A stretch of DNA of 15,210 bases from Io17-Chloro-G2 sp034420695 (GTDB lineage: Bacteria; Chloroflexota; Dehalococcoidia; Lucifugimonadales; UBA3495): NCBI GenBank assembly GCA_034420695.1, contig DAOULB010000044.1, positions 1-15,210 on the forward strand, written 5' to 3'. A model generated the notes under the pieces. It did not search any database. It was not told where the DNA came from and saw only the letters and a list, made by a program, of their open reading frames with translations. This document shows, piece by piece, positions 5,787-11,996 of this stretch. Numbering within the stretch: position 1 is the stretch's first letter; every line of letters begins with the position of its first letter. A program made the position numbers and the translations under genes.

Positions 5787-6911
5787 ATGACGCTGCAGTT
5801 CGGGGTTTTTGACCACATCGAACCGGTGCCGGGGCTAGGCTTGGAGCAGATTTACACCGAGAGGATGGTGCAGGTCCGAGAGCTGGACCGGACAGGGTTC
5901 TACGGTTACCACTTGGCGGAGCACCACACTCCGGCGGTGCACAGCTTGGCGCCTTCCCAGAACGTGTTCTTGGCGGCGGTATCGCAGAACACGGAGCAGC
6001 TTCGCTTTGGGCCTTGCGTGTACGTGCTGCCCCTGCACCACCCTATCAGGTTGATCGAAGAAATCAGCATGCTGGACAACCTGAGCGGCGGCCGGATGGA
6101 GATAGGCGTGGGACGGGGCGGCGTGCTTGAGGCCTATTTCTGGGGGCAGGACTCGGACGTGGAGGTGAACTACGCCCGGTTCCTGGAAACGCTGGCGATA
6201 ATGCGGGAGGGACTCAGCCGGGAGGAACTGACCTACCACGGGGAGTTCTATGACTTCGATACCTTGCCTATGCGGCTTGGCCCCAAGCAGTCCCCGCATC
6301 CTCCGCTGTGGTACATGCGGAACATCGAGACATCGGCGGCCTACGGGATGAACGCCCTGCTGGACGTGCCGATGTGGGAGTTCGGCCCGTACGTGAAGAA
6401 GTACCGGGAGCTGTGGGAGGAGTACCACGGGCTGCCGCTGCGGACACCCCAAGGCGCTGAGCCGAAGATAGGGTTGATCATGCACATCTTGCTGGCCGAG
6501 ACCGAGGAGGAGGCCAAGAGAGATGCCGCGCCGGCTTGGGAGGCGTACCGCTGGAACTTGGGGTCGCCGCGGCGGCTGGAGGCGGAGAAGCGGGGATTGA
6601 CCCAGTTCCTGGGGCCAAACATGCGGCCCAGCTCCGCCCCTTCACGGGAGGTGCGGCGAGACCCGGAGACGCCAGGCCACATTCGGGAGGCCAACCGGGA
6701 ACGCAGCAACCCCGGAGGGCTAGACAGCAAGATAGTAGCCGCTACGCCGGAGGGGATGTGCGAGTACTTGGACGAGTACGTGGAGTCGGGGGCTAACTAC
6801 TTTGTGTGTTCCTTCCAGTGGGGAGACCTGACCCACGAGCAGGCGATGCGCTCCATCGAGCTTTTTACCAGCGAGGTGATGCCCCGGTACGTGAAGTCTG
6901 CGGCGGGGTAA
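5787..6911 (+). CDS. LLM-class (luciferase-like) flavin-dependent oxidoreductase
   Basis: A 374-aa TIM-barrel flavin monooxygenase or reductase of the bacterial luciferase-like family. Landmarks are the N-terminal strand LQFGVFDHIEP (3-13), the substrate-pocket motif YGYHLAEHHTP (39-49), ASQ-type core APSQNVFLAAVSQNTEQLRFGPCVYVLPLHHPIRLIEE and the flavin-phosphate segment LSGGRMEIGVGRGG (99-112), then PPLWYM (172-177). It probably uses reduced FMN or F420 to oxidise a small organic substrate in the cytoplasm, and cofactor and substrate cannot be distinguished here. ATG 5787 has AGAGGAAGG 2-5 nt upstream; the in-frame start at 5742 lies inside a hairpin and is rejected. Multiple paralogs of this family are known from SAR202-type genomes. 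Confidence 0.93.
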   Translation: MTLQFGVFDHIEPVPGLGLEQIYTERMVQVRELDRTGFYGYHLAEHHTPAVHSLAPSQNVFLAAVSQNTEQLRFGPCVYVLPLHHPIRLIEEISMLDNLSGGRMEIGVGRGGVLEAYFWGQDSDVEVNYARFLETLAIMREGLSREELTYHGEFYDFDTLPMRLGPKQSPHPPLWYMRNIETSAAYGMNALLDVPMWEFGPYVKKYRELWEEYHGLPLRTPQGAEPKIGLIMHILLAETEEEAKRDAAPAWEAYRWNLGSPRRLEAEKRGLTQFLGPNMRPSSAPSREVRRDPETPGHIREANRERSNPGGLDSKIVAATPEGMCEYLDEYVESGANYFVCSFQWGDLTHEQAMRSIELFTSEVMPRYVKSAAG

Positions 6912-6985
6912 AGGGACGAAACGCTTCCTACCCGCTGGCGGCTTCGTCAGAAAGCGGGGAAAGCATTGCTCCGGCACGTTTTGGC

Positions 6986-7438
6986 CTAAACGCCTGCTTT
7001 GTCCTCAACTACTAAGGAATGGCCGACGGAGCGGAGGGCTTTTTCGATGTGGCTGATGTGTGAGCGGTACTTTGGGTCGACCACCCTGCGGGCGGCCTCC
7101 TCGCTGGTCTGCAACCGGGCGGCCAGTTCGGCTCTTGAAATGCCCTGCCGCCGCATAGAAGCATAAAGAGCAAGTTTCGCCGCCGTGATGATGGGAAGTT
7201 CAATCAACACTTGGCCCTCTTTCAAGAGGCCCGGCTTGGGGATGTCCTCATCGCGCTGTACGCGAAACCCCAGGGACACGTCCAATACGTCCTGGGCCAT
7301 ATCCAGGGCTTCATTCCAACTCCAGCCGCAGGTTATAGCCTCTGGAACGTCCGGGAACGTGATAATGTAAGCTTCTCTTCCCGTTTCCCTTTCCTCTTGC
7401 AAGTCCCGGGCTATTTCGCACGGGAAGGCGTATTTCAT
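6986..7438 (-). CDS. hicB: HicB-like antitoxin
   Basis: A 150-aa protein encoded 3 nt after the hicA stop, in toxin-antitoxin order. The N-terminal half (residues 1-60) matches the partial RNase-H fold of HicB: ...EAYIITFPDVPEAITCGWSWNEALDMAQDVLD..., with the typical PDxPxxxTxGxSxxEA layout. The C-terminal half (about 88-146) holds a helix-turn-helix, RQGISRAELAARLQTSEEAARRVVD, used in this family for operator binding. The long, HTH-bearing form is a known HicB class. It should neutralise HicA by blocking its active site and repress the operon. The gene ends 74 bp from the convergent flavin oxidoreductase gene. Confidence 0.88.
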   Translation of the reverse strand: MKYAFPCEIARDLQEERETGREAYIITFPDVPEAITCGWSWNEALDMAQDVLDVSLGFRVQRDEDIPKPGLLKEGQVLIELPIITAAKLALYASMRRQGISRAELAARLQTSEEAARRVVDPKYRSHISHIEKALRSVGHSLVVEDKAGV

Positions 7439-7441
7439 GTT

Positions 7442-7648
7442 TTAGAACTCACTCTTGTCGATTCCGAGTCTTCGCTGCATGTCAGCCAGCGTGCCCGCAC
7501 CAATCTCACCGTACTGAACAAAGGTGCGCCGTCCACCTACAGTCACTTCCCCATGACTCCCCTTTCCCCGGGAGGGATCAAAGCTGAAGTCCAATCTATT
7601 TCTGCGGGCATAACGCCTGGCGCGCCGAAGATATTCCCGTCCGTTCAC
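7442..7648 (-). CDS. hicA: HicA-like mRNA interferase toxin
   Basis: A 68-aa basic protein with the double-stranded-RNA-binding-like HicA fold. FDPSRGKGSHGEVTVGG (23-39) contains the invariant GSH with catalytic His32, followed by GEIGAGTLADMQRRLGI (47-63), the family's C-terminal helix. HicA toxins cleave translated mRNAs during stress. The start codon is GTG 7648 and no strong Shine-Dalgarno precedes it. Instead the codon overlaps the stop of an upstream 54-codon frame (TAGTG), which suggests translational coupling. It pairs with the HicB gene 3 nt downstream. Both family and order make the assignment secure. Confidence 0.88.
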   Translation of the reverse strand: MNGREYLRRARRYARRNRLDFSFDPSRGKGSHGEVTVGGRRTFVQYGEIGAGTLADMQRRLGIDKSEF

Positions 7649-7812
7649 TATCCGAGTTCAGCGTGCAGCGGCGTCACAATTTGCAAGGTTTCCTTCAGAA
7701 AAAGCCAATTTCCGGGTCTGGGAGAGATGCCCTTTGTCATGGCGGGCGACTCTTCCGGCGGATTCCAAACCATGGTGGCGTGGGTGCAACCGAGCCCAAG
7801 TATCTCACGCAT
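7648..7812 (-). CDS. 54-aa ORF upstream of hicA, possible dioxygenase remnant
   Basis: A minus-strand frame from ATG 7812 to TAG 7650-7648. It begins MREILGLGCTHATMVWNPPEE and ends ETLQIVTPLHAELG. The opening resembles the first strand of LigB-type extradiol dioxygenase-like proteins (patterns like MAEILGLGxTH), in which the His is a metal ligand. This similarity is from memory of the family and is weak. If correct, the ORF is a truncated N-terminal relic. There is no room for the rest, because hicA starts at its last base. Its stop and the hicA start overlap as TAGTG. The Shine-Dalgarno signal is weak (CGGAA). It could equally be a small leader peptide of the toxin operon. Confidence 0.4.
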   Translation of the reverse strand: MREILGLGCTHATMVWNPPEESPAMTKGISPRPGNWLFLKETLQIVTPLHAELG

Positions 7813-7878
7813 AGTTCATTCCGTACCACCGGCATTTGGTCAACGTTTCCGGTCTGAATGCGTCGGGGCTCCGGGAAT

Positions 7879-8544
7879 TCAATAGGCAGCTACCGCGGCA
7901 CGAGCGCATTCCTGGTCTTGGTCTTCGGTGCCGCCGCTTACCCCGGCGGCGCCGATCACGTTTGGGGCGTCCAGCACCGGAATTCCGCCGGCTACGGCAA
8001 TCACCTTGCCCTGGGTCGACACTATCAGGCTCTGGAACCAGCTTTCGGATGCGGTTGCGGCCAACTGGCTGGTGGGGACCTGGAAGGTGGCGGCGGTGTA
8101 GGCTTTGCTGATGGCGATGTCGACGCTCATGGGCCTGGCGCGGTCCATGCGGCCGAAGGCAATGAGGCGGCCTCCCTCGTCCACAACGGCCACGCTTACA
8201 GCAATGTCGAGCTCCAGTGCTTTTTCGTGTCCCGCCTTAATCATGTTAAGGGCCCTGTCGGTTGGCACGGGCATAGGCTCTCCCTTGGTCCTGCGGTAGA
8301 AATCGGCGTTCTTGGTGACGTAGGACTGGAACTGCTTGGGCACCTCTATGTCCAGGAAGATGGCCTCCACTGGGCAGACCAGCTTGCACTGTTCACAGGC
8401 GATGCAAACCTCGGGGTCGATGAAATACTGGTCGTCGTCGTCGGTGGTGGCGATGCAGTCGACGGGGCAGACTTCCAGGCAGGTCGCGTCTTTCACTCCG
8501 ACACAGGGTTCGGTGATGACGTAAGTTGAGAATTGGGAGGTCAT
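7879..8544 (-). CDS. 7Fe-type ferredoxin fused to a GlcG/HbpS-like domain
   Basis: A 221-aa two-domain protein. Residues 1-90 match a seven-iron ferredoxin of the Azotobacter FdI type: C14-x7-C22-x3-C26-P, C30, then C47-x2-C50-x2-C53-x3-C57-P, and the trailing EAIFLDIEVPKQFQSYVTKN helix. In that family these cysteines hold one [3Fe-4S] and one [4Fe-4S] cluster; the free Cys11 of FdI is Val here. Residues 96-221 are a GlcG/HbpS (DUF336) domain: ALNMIKAGHEKALEL, SVAVVDEGGRLIAFGRMD, SISKAY-like ISKAYTA and GGIPV...VIGAAGVSGGTEDQD. That domain binds haem or corrinoid-like ligands in some relatives. A short AGGA lies 3 nt before ATG 8544. It is 8 nt downstream of the corrinoid-half protein, so translation is probably coupled. 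Confidence 0.88.
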   Translation of the reverse strand: MTSQFSTYVITEPCVGVKDATCLEVCPVDCIATTDDDDQYFIDPEVCIACEQCKLVCPVEAIFLDIEVPKQFQSYVTKNADFYRRTKGEPMPVPTDRALNMIKAGHEKALELDIAVSVAVVDEGGRLIAFGRMDRARPMSVDIAISKAYTAATFQVPTSQLAATASESWFQSLIVSTQGKVIAVAGGIPVLDAPNVIGAAGVSGGTEDQDQECARAAVAAY

Positions 8545-8552
8545 GGTTCCTG

Positions 8553-9197
8553 CTACTTTCTCAGGGAATCCGGGGATTCTACGTCCGCCGCCAAGGGGAG
8601 GTCGGTGACGACTGCGTGGGGCACGTGGGCATGTTGTCGCCGGCCGCGGACCTTCAGTTCACCGCGGCGTTCCAGTTTGCCCAGCCCGGCGGCTTCGGCC
8701 AGGGCAAGAGGGTCCAGAGTGCTCTTGGTGGCCTGGAATCCTATCTCGCGGATGTAGGCGCCCATGTGCTGCACCACTACTGCGCCCCGTTGCAGCACGT
8801 ACTGGCCGCCGATTCCTTGGGCCTCCTTGGGGTTGTGGTCGGAGAAGAGCACGAACACGACGGCGTAGCGGTACCGGGGGGACTCGGCGTTTCCGGACTG
8901 TGTGGAAGCGTCGTCCGGGGGAGCAGGGGTGGTTTCCAGGCTAGCCTGGCCCGGAGTCAATGAGGCGATGCCTACCAGGTCGGCGCCCCACCAGAGGGCC
9001 AGGTCCTTAATCTTGCGGGCCATCACCCCAGGGTCGGGGTCATTATCCTTGACGGGGAAGACTCTTCCCTCGGATGCTTGGGTCAGCGCAGGAACCAAGT
9101 TGCCGTTGGGGTCGGCAGGAACCGTGTGGATAAAGTGTTCCCACATGGGGTCGCGCTTTCTGAAGCCAAACAGGCGTGATAGCAAGCTGTTTCTCAT
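8553..9197 (-). CDS. Reductive-dehalogenase-like corrinoid-half protein without iron-sulfur domain
   Basis: A 214-aa protein colinear with residues about 121-283 of the full-length RdhA-like protein upstream. The matches are ARKIKDLALWWGADLVGIASL (60-80) to SRHIKQVAKHFGAGVVGIAAV, RYAVVFVLFSD (110-120) to PYAICISTVWD, GAYIREIGFQA (146-156) to VSYIRELGYEA, and VVTDLPLAAD (196-205) to ILTNMPLAPD. It stops 9 residues after that last motif, exactly where the [4Fe-4S] domain begins in the neighbour, and contains no cysteine. The next gene, 8 nt away, encodes a two-cluster ferredoxin. I chose ATG 9197, with no strong Shine-Dalgarno, over TTG 9206. The function is unknown. A split corrinoid reductase is inferred, and a decayed paralog is the alternative. 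Confidence 0.8.
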   Translation of the reverse strand: MRNSLLSRLFGFRKRDPMWEHFIHTVPADPNGNLVPALTQASEGRVFPVKDNDPDPGVMARKIKDLALWWGADLVGIASLTPGQASLETTPAPPDDASTQSGNAESPRYRYAVVFVLFSDHNPKEAQGIGGQYVLQRGAVVVQHMGAYIREIGFQATKSTLDPLALAEAAGLGKLERRGELKVRGRRQHAHVPHAVVTDLPLAADVESPDSLRK

Positions 9198-9296
9198 AGA
9201 TGCCAAACCGGAGCTTTGGACCGGGTCCGGCGCCGGAGGGCTATTTCCGGCATGAGCGTTGGATGTTGGCTTGGGGGTTGACCCAGGCCGGGGTCT

Positions 9297-10697
9297 TTAT
9301 TTGGAGCGATTGGCCTTGGCCTCGCGCTCCTTCATGATTTCGAACCGGCGGGTGTTTTCCTTAAGGGGATAGTAGTAGCCGACTTTCTCGTTGGGGTCCG
9401 GCTCCTCTCCGTGCACGCCGTGGGAAGGGGAAGCGCCGTTAGCCTCGCCCTTTTTCTTCTTGACGGGAACTATCCCAGTGTCGTAGCCGACCCATTTGAC
9501 GCGTTTCCGGGGCACAGTGCCCCAGAAAGTGTCGTCGAGCCATTTCAGGCCCCGGACGGTCAGGAACCGCAGGTTCTTGGGGGTCCTCTTCAGGGTTTGC
9601 ACCGCCAAGTCGTGCCACCAGACCCTGGGCTTGGTGTAAGGGCAGACGGTGACGCAGGTGAGGCAGATTTCCCAGAACTCCATCACGTGGGCGCGCAACC
9701 GGTAGCACTGCTCCCAGTTAATCTTGTACTTTTCCACGCCGTTGTGGACCACCTTTTCGTCCTCGACACTGATGCTGTTGGTGGGACAGGTGTTGGCGCA
9801 CTTCTTACACACCTTGCAAAAGTCGCTGACGCCGATGTCTATGGGTTTGTCCGGCGCCAGGGGCATGTTGGTCAGGATGGGGTCGCCCAAGTGAATCCTG
9901 GCACCGTATTTCTCTGTTATGACCATGCCGTTTCGGCCAAGTTCACCCATGCCGGAGGCCAGCGCCACGGGCATGGGCTGGGCCTTATTCTGGACAGCCT
10001 CGTAGCCCAGTTCACGGATGTAGGAGACAAGATTGGCGTAAATCAAGGCCATGTAGGCTTGGCTGAAGTGGTAGGCGTGGTCGCCAATATGGTGCCGGTG
10101 GGCTTGGGTCATCTGGTAGTCCCAGACCGTGGAGATGCAGATGGCGTAGGGGTATTTGGCAGCGGTTTCAGCGGGGCTGTCCTGGGAGCCGTCGCCGCGG
10201 CCGCCGGAGGCGCTGCCGTCATCGAAAAACTCGTTGCCGGCGTAGAGCATGGACGGGTGCACCGCAGCTATGCCGACGACTCCGGCGCCGAAGTGCTTGG
10301 CGACCTGCTTGATGTGGCGGCTCAACGCCTTGGGGTCTGACCCCAAGGGCTTCTCGGGGTTGGTCTTGCTGCGGGCCGCACGGGCGATGTGGTGCTGCAA
10401 GGTGTTGCGCCGGTCGGCGGACGACTGAGGGAAAGCGATACGGGACAGGGCATCGACGCTGGTGCGGTTGAAGTACCAGTTAAACAGGGGCTTGCCCAGC
10501 TCACCGCGCTTGTTCTTCTCGTGTGGTGACTCGCTGGCGGGGACGGAATTCCATTCGCCGACCACCCGGGCGGAGCGGCCGAAATCGGGAGCCAGGGGAA
10601 TCACTTTGGCAGGAGTATGGGAGCCGCTTTCGGTGTGAGGGAGATTATCCTGGGTGGTTTGAGAAGCCTCAGGGGACTCACTCTTAGTAACGACCAT
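9297..10697 (-). CDS. Reductive dehalogenase-like (RdhA/QueG superfamily) corrinoid iron-sulfur protein
   Basis: A 466-aa protein with the domain order of reductive dehalogenases. There is a variable N-terminus (1-120), a corrinoid-binding nitroreductase-like core (about 121-285, with HFGAGVVGIAA, SYIRELGYEA and LTNMPLAPD), then two cluster motifs: C294-x2-C297-x2-C300-x3-C304-P and C331...C345-x2-C348-x3-C352-P. A long C-terminus (360-466) ends basic. The N-terminus has no twin-arginine motif or hydrophobic segment, so it is probably cytoplasmic, unlike respiratory RdhA. No RdhB membrane anchor is nearby. Family chemistry is cobalamin-dependent reductive removal of a group (halide, or the epoxide oxygen in QueG); the substrate is unknown. 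AGGAG lies 5 nt before ATG 10697. It heads a minus-strand cluster, 99 nt before the corrinoid-half gene. Confidence 0.9.
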   Translation of the reverse strand: MVVTKSESPEASQTTQDNLPHTESGSHTPAKVIPLAPDFGRSARVVGEWNSVPASESPHEKNKRGELGKPLFNWYFNRTSVDALSRIAFPQSSADRRNTLQHHIARAARSKTNPEKPLGSDPKALSRHIKQVAKHFGAGVVGIAAVHPSMLYAGNEFFDDGSASGGRGDGSQDSPAETAAKYPYAICISTVWDYQMTQAHRHHIGDHAYHFSQAYMALIYANLVSYIRELGYEAVQNKAQPMPVALASGMGELGRNGMVITEKYGARIHLGDPILTNMPLAPDKPIDIGVSDFCKVCKKCANTCPTNSISVEDEKVVHNGVEKYKINWEQCYRLRAHVMEFWEICLTCVTVCPYTKPRVWWHDLAVQTLKRTPKNLRFLTVRGLKWLDDTFWGTVPRKRVKWVGYDTGIVPVKKKKGEANGASPSHGVHGEEPDPNEKVGYYYPLKENTRRFEIMKEREAKANRSK

Positions 10698-10731
10698 CAG
10701 GGCTCCTAATTGTTGACGGGTGATGCGTGGC

Positions 10732-10780
10732 TTTGGACCAAGTACGGGCTCAAGAGATGGTCCAAATCCTAAACCATCTC
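10732..10780 (-). promoter_or_regulatory. Two overlapping inverted repeats in the leader of the RdhA-like gene
   Basis: TTTGGACCA (10732-10740) and TGGTCCAAA (10758-10766) are perfect 9-bp arms 17 bp apart. GAGATGGT (10754-10761) and ACCATCTC (10773-10780) are perfect 8-bp arms 11 bp apart. The two share positions 10758-10761, so as RNA they are mutually exclusive hairpins; as DNA they are overlapping dyads. They end 34 nt before the start codon. Neither is followed by a U-run and neither sequesters the Shine-Dalgarno at 10703-10707. Operator sites are therefore at least as likely as attenuation. Confidence 0.6.
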
Positions 10781-10791
10781 CGCAGGTCTGC

Positions 10792-10821
10792 AGTTTAGCA
10801 CCGGCGTTAGAGACTATTCAA
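10792..10821 (-). promoter_or_regulatory. Candidate promoter of the RdhA-like gene cluster
   Basis: On the minus strand TTGAAT (10821-10816) is followed after 18 bp by TAAACT (10797-10792), a four-of-six match to each consensus hexamer. The start point would be near 10785, so the overlapping inverted repeats would lie at the very 5' end of the transcript. The match is moderate and untested. Confidence 0.35.
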
Positions 10822-11019
10822 TCAGGAGATTCCTTGTTTTCATGTCCACGAATCACCAGCTTTGGCTATTACAATGCAATGGCAGCAGAATAGCAGCCAA
10901 TGGTGGCTGGTGGCGCAGCCATAGGTCATGGGAGCTCTATGCTGCAACGCTGACAGAAGTGGTATTCTCCCTTGGACAATGGCCCAAGGTTGGCGCACGG
11001 GGCCGAAGGGTTGAATGAC

Positions 11020-11895
11020 ATGAAAGTGCACTTGGTTGATGGCACCTACGAACTGTTCCGGGCCCACTTTGCCCTGCCTTCCTTCGTCAACTCCAGCGGG
11101 CAAGAGGTGGGGGCGGTGAGGGGACTGGTGCGAACGCTATTGGCCCTGCTGAGGCAGGAGGACGTGACTCACTTGGCCTGCGCCTTCGACCAGGTCATCG
11201 AGTCTTTCAGAAACCGGTTGTTCCCAGGCTACAAGACCGGCGACGGAGTGGCGGAGGAACTGCTGTCCCAGTTCCCACTGGCGGAAAGGGCGGTCTCGGC
11301 GTTGGGAGTCCAGTCCTGGCCAATGGTGGAGTTCGAGGCCGACGACGCCATAGCCGCTGCAGCGGTGCTCTACGAGAAGAACCCGGCGGTGGAGCAGGTG
11401 GTGATTTGCTCCCCCGACAAGGACTTGGCGCAGGTGGTTCGGGGGCAGCGGGTAGTGTGCTTGGACCGGCGGAACAACAAGGTGCTGGACGAGGAGGGCG
11501 TGCTGGAAAAGTTCGGCGTGTATCCGGAGTCGATTCCCGACTACTTGGGCTTGGTGGGGGATGCTGCTGACGGAATTCCCGGGGTACCCAAGTGGGGAGC
11601 CAAGACAGCAGCGGTGGTGCTGAAGCGGTACGGGCACATTGAATCGATTCCCAGGGAATCGGCGTCCTGGGAGGTGAAGGTGCGGGGCGCCGAGGGCGTG
11701 GCGGCCAACCTTGCCGAGTACTGGGAAGAGGCGCTGCTGTACCGGAAGCTCGCTACTCTGCGGTTGGACGTGGACCTGCCGGAGCAGGTGGAGCAGTTGC
11801 GCTGGCAAGGTGTGCCCAGGGATGAATTCGAAGCCTTTTGCAGTGAACTAGGGTTCACCGGAATGGGCGTGAGGCCGGAGGAGTGGGCCGATTAG
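11020..11895 (+). CDS. Stand-alone 5'-3' exonuclease (DNA polymerase I N-terminal domain family)
   Basis: A 291-aa protein matching the FEN-like 5'-nuclease domain of DNA polymerase I, without any polymerase domain. Metal-ligand motifs occur in order: HLVDGTYELFRAHFA (4-18, D7), CAFDQ (54-58, D57), FEADDAIA (105-112, D108/D109), CSPDKDL (130-136, D133/D135) and LVGDAADGIPGVPKWGAKTA (178-197, D181/D184, the helix-hairpin-helix). All expected acidic ligands are present. The family removes 5' flaps and RNA primers during replication and repair. The segment RLFPGYKTGDG deviates from the usual LFPxYKxxR. ATG 11020 is preceded by GAAGGG at 9 nt, and the N-terminus then matches the family exactly; TTG 10972 is rejected. 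A candidate promoter for the next genes follows its stop. Confidence 0.92.
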   Translation: MKVHLVDGTYELFRAHFALPSFVNSSGQEVGAVRGLVRTLLALLRQEDVTHLACAFDQVIESFRNRLFPGYKTGDGVAEELLSQFPLAERAVSALGVQSWPMVEFEADDAIAAAAVLYEKNPAVEQVVICSPDKDLAQVVRGQRVVCLDRRNNKVLDEEGVLEKFGVYPESIPDYLGLVGDAADGIPGVPKWGAKTAAVVLKRYGHIESIPRESASWEVKVRGAEGVAANLAEYWEEALLYRKLATLRLDVDLPEQVEQLRWQGVPRDEFEAFCSELGFTGMGVRPEEWAD

Positions 11896-11899
11896 AGAA

Positions 11900-11929
11900 C
11901 AGGTCAAGACCTGGAAGGCCGGGTATAAT
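11900..11929 (+). promoter_or_regulatory. Candidate promoter with overlapping palindrome before the MaoC pair
   Basis: A perfect -10 hexamer, TATAAT, is at 11924-11929, about 68 bp before ATG 11997. The -35 region (AGGTCA at 11901-11906, 17-bp spacer) matches the consensus at only three positions. It lies within a 14-bp palindrome, CAGGTC-AA-GACCTG (11900-11913). A poor -35 covered by a dyad is the usual layout of a regulator-controlled promoter. The regulator is unknown. Confidence 0.55.
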
Positions 11930-11996
11930 GGGGCTTGGCCGACCAGGAATCCCGCGGCCGGGCTTCAATTCTTGGCACGAAGAGGGTGAATTCATC

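Larger units (their letters stand above)
10698..11019. other. 322-bp divergent intergenic region
   Basis: It separates the minus-strand RdhA-like cluster from the plus-strand exonuclease operon. The left half (10698-10821) holds the leader dyads and candidate promoter described separately. The right half shows short GC-rich imperfect repeats (AGCCA-ATGG-TGGCT near 10900) but no clear plus-strand promoter. No cobalamin riboswitch core was recognised. I see no additional gene. Confidence 0.5.

Noticed and set aside
6912..6985. Terminator between the flavin oxidoreductase and hicB
   Set aside because: GACGAA and TTCGTC can pair only across a long spacer and no T-run follows; too weak to list.
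8544..8553. Sequencing frameshift joining the corrinoid-half protein to the ferredoxin fusion
   Set aside because: The downstream gene has its own ATG, a short AGGA and a complete ferredoxin N-terminus of the FdI type rather than the RdhA cluster layout, so two genes fit better than one broken gene, although resequencing would settle it.
10698..10830. Cobalamin riboswitch before the RdhA-like gene
   Set aside because: I could not find the conserved B12-box pattern or the expected multi-helix size; only two small overlapping hairpins are visible.
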